The notes under the pieces are model-generated. The model was given only the letters and a program-made list of their open reading frames with translations, was not told where the DNA came from and ran no database searches. Positions 59,885 through 64,000 of a stretch of DNA of 64,000 nt are shown here, piece after piece. The stretch spans positions 2,046,001 through 2,110,000 of the forward strand of contig JAHQRK010000014.1 of assembly GCA_019828595.1 (NCBI GenBank), given 5' to 3'. How positions within the stretch are numbered: position 1 is the stretch's first letter; each line of letters starts with the position of its first letter. The position numbers and the translations under genes are program-made. The DNA is from Aphanomyces cochlioides (lineage: Eukaryota; Oomycota; Saprolegniomycetes; Saprolegniales; Verrucalvaceae).

Positions 59885-60579
59885 GGGCGTGTTTGAGTTT
59901 GGTTGATTCTCTTGATATTGAACCAAAAAGTTGATTATTGCGTGTTTATGCACAAAAATCATCTGTATGTCGAACACGAGTGGACTATTTTCTTTGATTC
60001 AGAGTGAACGTAAATCAAGAAAACTGGAATCTACCTCGCCAGGCTGGGGGGTTGATATTTGGAGTGTTGATGAAAAATGTAGGTAGTTTGACTTGATAAA
60101 GAAAGGCAGTTTGCAGCCATTCTTCTTCCAATAGACATTCTGCTCATGGCGTCATGCTTGGCCATATCTGCGGTGGCTGCTTATTATGATGAAGCGGACG
60201 CACCATGTATCCCACAAGAACGCTTTATTCGTCCCAATGTCTCGTACATGCAACTTCTGGAAGCACAAAAGACCCTCTTATGCGATGGAGGAGACAGAAT
60301 TGTCGCCGACAATTTTCGATCGTCTTTTCACTCTGAACTTTTCACAACCAAACATTCCACGCCCACCTCTAAAAGTAAATTTTCTTCTTTGTTTAGTCAA
60401 TTTGACAGTGTATTATATTTGGCAGTTCAAGGCGAGCGACTGAATCAACCTGACGAAAGAGTGTTCGATTCAACTGATTTTCCTTGATCAACACCACTGG
60501 CTGAAATCAACTTTGCCAAAAGTCAGATCATGAACTACAAGCATTCTGGATCAAAAATCAAGAAATTATCGACACGCCC
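59885..60579. mobile_element. 695-bp PIF/Harbinger-type non-autonomous element
   Basis: Ends GGGCGTGT (59885-59892) and ACACGCCC (60572-60579) are perfect inverted repeats. TTA on each side (59882-59884; 60580-60582) is the 3-bp target duplication typical of PIF/Harbinger. A 113-codon frame inside (60146-60487, MASCLAISAVAAYYDEAD...) may be the remains of a transposase 5' part. A second GGGCCTGTTTGG end next to TTA begins at 60591 without a partner that I can find. Confidence 0.75.
60146..60487 (+). pseudogene. Small frame inside the Harbinger-type element
   Basis: 113 codons; begins with an Ala-rich hydrophobic helix (ASCLAISAVAAYY), then IPQERFIRPNVSYMQLL. It resembles the start of Harbinger-type transposases in layout only. 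There is no catalytic residue block. Confidence 0.3.
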
Positions 60580-61127
60580 TTAAATATTTAGGGCCTGTTT
60601 GGTGACTGAACTTTTATCTGTGAAATTTCATAAAACGACAAATGTCGCTGAATGTTGGTACAAAATGTCATTATAATTATAGGTCTGACCTGTATATTTA
60701 TTTCATGAAATAGGACTCTGAAATGACAAAAATTGACGATCGAACATATGACAAAACTGCAAGTTTTGTTGAAAAGCCCTATCACAATGGAAAAGTAGCG
60801 AAGTACCTCAAAGTATATCCGTAAGACATGAGCCTTCACAAGCAAATGGTGCACAACACTATAGTACTACTGTATGGTTAGCATTCTAGGCTGTAACTCT
60901 TGAGAGCGCTCCTTACTGTCAACAGTAGAGCATTCCTTGGTTATACAACAAAATTGTATGGAATGTTTAGAAAACTACAACACATAGAATTTGTATGATA
61001 TGTTTAAAACTGTCATTGGTGCTCCTTTAAAATTGCCGACTGGGGTTCGTGTTACACATATCAGAACAAGTCCAAGAAAGCGAAACTCCTTGAATCAACT
61101 GAAGTGACGTCTGTGGTTGCGGCATCC

Positions 61128-61935
61128 ATGGCTCCGACTGCCTCGAATCTGTCAACAACCCTTTATGCTATTCGCAAGAGTGTGAATGAGCTGAACCTTG
61201 AAGACGTTGCAAGTTATTTTGATAAAGATGACGATGAAATCCTTTCCCGTTTGTGACGGAGTTTCCGTTGATGCCTTCAACGCGTATGTTGGTGATGGGG
61301 AAGGACTGCGGATTCCACTTCGATTTCTCGAGCTCAGTGACGATGGTCGTATTTTGATTGTGGAGCTTCCAACAATAGTGCATGAGAGCGCAGCCGCGTC
61401 GTTCGAGAAAGTGTTCCATCGTGCTACCGGTAATGATGAAGAGGTTGGAACAAGACGCTCGATGAGAGCGAGTAGAGCTACGCTACCGAACAAGGAAGCC
61501 GATGCGACTTTTGGGCCGATGGGATCTACACCCAACCGAGATGCGCCACCGGCACCTCGTACTGTTGCTGATTGGGTGACACTAGCGGTGGAGGTTGGAA
61601 GATCTCAAACTTGGGCAAGTTTGTTACGAGCTGCTCAATGGTGGTGCGGTTATCCTGGGATTCAGTATGTTTTGCTGTTGAAAGTCAGCGCCCCTGGGAC
61701 GCAGATTCGCTACGCCCTCTACGATATCGCGGCACTTGGGACCCTTCCAAACCCAACCGCTAGAGGGATATTTCGACCATCCAACAACCCAAATATACGT
61801 GCTGTGAATCTCGAATTTGATATGCACCGTATCTTGTCAATCCCTGCTCATCACGCTCTCCCTAACGGAGTGAACCCAGTCGCTGTTGTCAACCTGCGCA
61901 CCGTCATGCGTCAAGTCATCCGTTCCCTTGGATAA
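61128..61935 (+). pseudogene. PD-(D/E)XK-nuclease-like repeat-family protein
   Basis: The N-terminal part matches the copy at 2239-2547 (MAPTASNLSTT...; then VSVDAFNAYVGDGEGLRIPLRFLELSDDGRILI). About four bases are missing near 61237 compared with that copy, which shifts the frame. The long open frame therefore begins only after the slip. Beyond it lies an R-rich linker and a C-terminal domain, VADWVTLAVEVGRSQTWASLLRAAQWWCGYPGIQYVLLLKV. Its E-x-G-x-S-Q ... W ... Q-x5-K pattern resembles restriction-endonuclease-like folds found in fungal and oomycete multigene families. The end is IRSLG at 61935. The domain call is by pattern, moderate confidence. The slip suggests a pseudogene. Confidence 0.5.
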
Positions 61936-63765
61936 GAGGTTTTTAATGCTCCAGCTTAAAAGCATTATGGCACTACTGTCAACGATGTCTTCTGATTTGC
62001 GTGGGAAAAGGAATCGCACAGCCATTTTCATACAAAGTGCTATCATGGAGCATCTACAAGTGAACTGACCGGTCATTCTTCCATTGGCGACATCATGCTG
62101 TGTTGAGTATGGTCTTGCTACTGAAGCTTTTCATTAACATTCATGTGCGCTACGCTTCAAGGGCAGCAACAGGATCGCGCATAATGTGATCATTTTTGTT
62201 GGCGAACCATGGTTTGTATGTATGTTCATACTCCAGCTTTCAATCAACGGAATCAGAGTTGGTAAAATATCTAGAAGTCGTGTAGTTTTGCCTCGGCAGC
62301 TCATTGAAAGTTACATGTTTCGTAGTCAAATCAATTTCCTACTTGGTAAAAATTCCTTATGAAGCTCTCGCATTTGCGTCAAGCGCAATCTGTTTGGTTG
62401 ATTTCGAAAAGTAAATGGTTTTTGTTGAGTCAAGGACGGATCATGAAAAGATAAGACTCAATGAGGATGAATGATATTCAACTAGGATGAAATCAGACCC
62501 AGGCACAAGGAAGTTGGACAGGAGTCAACAATTTAGTTAATCTTCTCGTGATCCATAAATATTCAGCTGTAATTTGTTATGTCGTCGTTTCCAATTCACA
62601 TTCACTAGGATCAAACAGGAGTTCCCCCCAACCACGCAATCTTTACCAAATTGCCAAATGGTTAAATCTTCAAAATGGAAAGCTGCACTTGTGCGAGCAC
62701 TACCTTGTTCATGCTGAAAACATGAACAAGGCTAAATAAATTGAAAGTGATTGAAATTTTCAGTATCAGCACACAGAGCAAACAACAAAAGACCCATCTC
62801 ACTAAAAAATGGGTGGTGACGTATAAATTCATTCTCATGTCTAACTGCATCATGCCCCAAAGAGAGAATAAAACAAGTTTTGTTGGAGGGCGAGCGGGTA
62901 TAAAGAAAAGCTTACAAGTGTTAAGATTTTCAAGTAATAATCTCATCACGAGCGACAACATGGATTAAGTATGCACATACGTCCAATTCAGAAACGATTT
63001 TATGTCTCAAGAAATTATTATCTTTCATCCAATTGAGCCGGCGTGGTTGAGTACAATCTCCGAACTTCAAAGAGTTTTCACTATATTTTAGGCAATGTAT
63101 AAAGTACTTTTATTGAGTTCGATGTTCGTGGGACAATAGTGTCAAGACATGGCTTGATATTTCCTCACATGCCTTGAATATTCTTGCTCATTACATCATC
63201 ATGCTCGAGCCAGAACGGAATGCACGAGAACATGAGCTAAAACCTCTTGCAATAGTATTAATAGTCAGCCAACAAAATATATCACGGCGATTGGAGAATT
63301 TGCTGATCTGGCAGTGAAATTCAATCATAATCTTGCAGTCTTACTGCGGTATGAAAAAATATTGATGTAGACTTATAATAGGATTTCAAAGTTGAGCGGG
63401 AGGTCGCTGAAGAGCTTTTGTCCTGATTCTATGACACATCACTCACGAAGGATTGATTGATGGAGCTAACCAATTTTGATTTGAAATACGTTGAAAAATT
63501 CTTGTAGTATGGAAACTTGGAATTGACTAACATGGTATTGACAATATATACTAGTATGCAGTTTATTCGTATCCCGATCATTCATGTGAGCACAAATACA
63601 TTGGAAAGAAAGCTTCTTGGTGCCTTGATGATACACGTTCAAGACTTCAATGTGTTCAATCCATCGTGTTTATATGAGTCGTTCATTCTGAGTTGTCAGT
63701 AACCAAGGGTTTTACAGTGGTCATCATGAAATGACGCCACACGACGTCAAAGGTCATTTGTGAGT

Positions 63766-63831
63766 CATAGGAATTTTCGTTTTAAAAAACGAAAATTCCT
63801 ATGTTTAGTCCAATTTAAAAATTGGACTAAA
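63766..63831. repeat. Two adjacent perfect palindromes
   Basis: An 18-bp arm palindrome (63766-63783 / 63786-63803, loop AA; arm starts CATAGGAATTTTCG) is followed directly by a 13-bp arm palindrome (63804-63816 / 63819-63831, loop AA; arm TTTAGTCCAATTT). The paralog at 49225-49260 has each arm only once. Confidence 0.9.
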
Positions 63832-64000
63832 GCTCAATTTCTTAAAGGAAAAGATGTCCACCATCATGAAGTTTTGCTCGCCAACACTGTATACAATTGA
63901 GGTCGTTGACAATTATGAGGGAATAGACAATTTGGGAGTGCTGATGCAACTCGATAACTCTGTGATACATTCTAATCACTTCAAAGTGGTCATCAATATT

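Larger units (their letters stand above)
58366..64000 (+). repeat. Segmental duplication, copy 2, right part
   Basis: Continues the match to copy 1 from the target site TCCTC-GTTAATGTTTTGATG (58366) to the window end. It is interrupted by the 695-bp Harbinger-type element (59885-60579) and the PD-(D/E)XK-like gene (61128-61935). The 62.1-64.0 kb part aligns with 47.52-49.45 kb. Confidence 0.7.

Noticed and set aside
1..64000. CRISPR arrays, bacterial operons and ribosome-binding sites
   Set aside because: No regularly spaced repeats were found. Spliceosomal introns and eukaryotic transposons show nuclear DNA, so bacterial signals do not apply.

Overview
The window is eukaryotic and most like an oomycete of the Saprolegniales (Aphanomyces/Saprolegnia type); this placement is inferred, not tested. 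The support is compact genes with many GT-AG introns of only about 40-55 nt, gene-to-gene spacing of tens of bases, oomycete-style gene families (cyclic-nucleotide-binding plus RGS proteins, a fused uronate enzyme, a PXK-type pseudokinase), and a repeat fraction of Crypton, Tc1/mariner, pogo, Harbinger, copia and Ty3/gypsy elements.

Layout. 1-3.4 kb: a decayed cytochrome P450, a tRNA-Val-like sequence and a truncated copy of a PD-(D/E)XK-like gene. 3.4-22.9 kb: the gene-dense host block. It holds a uronate reductase/isomerase fusion, a convergent APC amino-acid transporter, a SpoU/TrmH RNA methyltransferase, a coiled-coil (F-BAR-like) protein, a large tandemly duplicated CNB-RGS protein, a HYPK-like protein, and a PXK-like pseudokinase flanked by two inverted copies of a secreted lectin-like gene. 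23.1-37.1 kb: a nest of DNA transposons. It holds a Tc1/mariner element with perfect terminal repeats, a Myb/SANT-like pseudogene, a three-ORF cassette around an intact IS630/Tc1-type transposase, a frameshifted Crypton with a nested insert, a copia scrap, a decayed Harbinger transposase and an apparently intact pogo element. 39.5-41.8 kb: one multi-exon gene of unknown function. 42.6-64 kb: gene-poor repeat territory. It is dominated by a diverged direct segmental duplication (about 42.6-49.5 kb against 52.65-64 kb). Into its second copy a Ty3/gypsy element inserted, with TG...CA ends and a 5-bp target duplication; MITE-type elements sit in both copies.

Host genes read through without frameshifts once their short introns are removed. 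Nearly all repeat-derived genes carry one or more indels or nonsense changes. The main functional readings are these: (i) uronate use, with isomerase and reductase joined in one polypeptide; (ii) G-protein signalling under likely cyclic-nucleotide control, through a protein with two CNB-RGS units; (iii) a secreted lectin-like pair around a membrane-trafficking pseudokinase. The best candidates for something undescribed are the divergent three-ORF transposase cassette (26.6-29.7 kb), the doubled CNB-RGS protein, and the PD-(D/E)XK-like repeat family.
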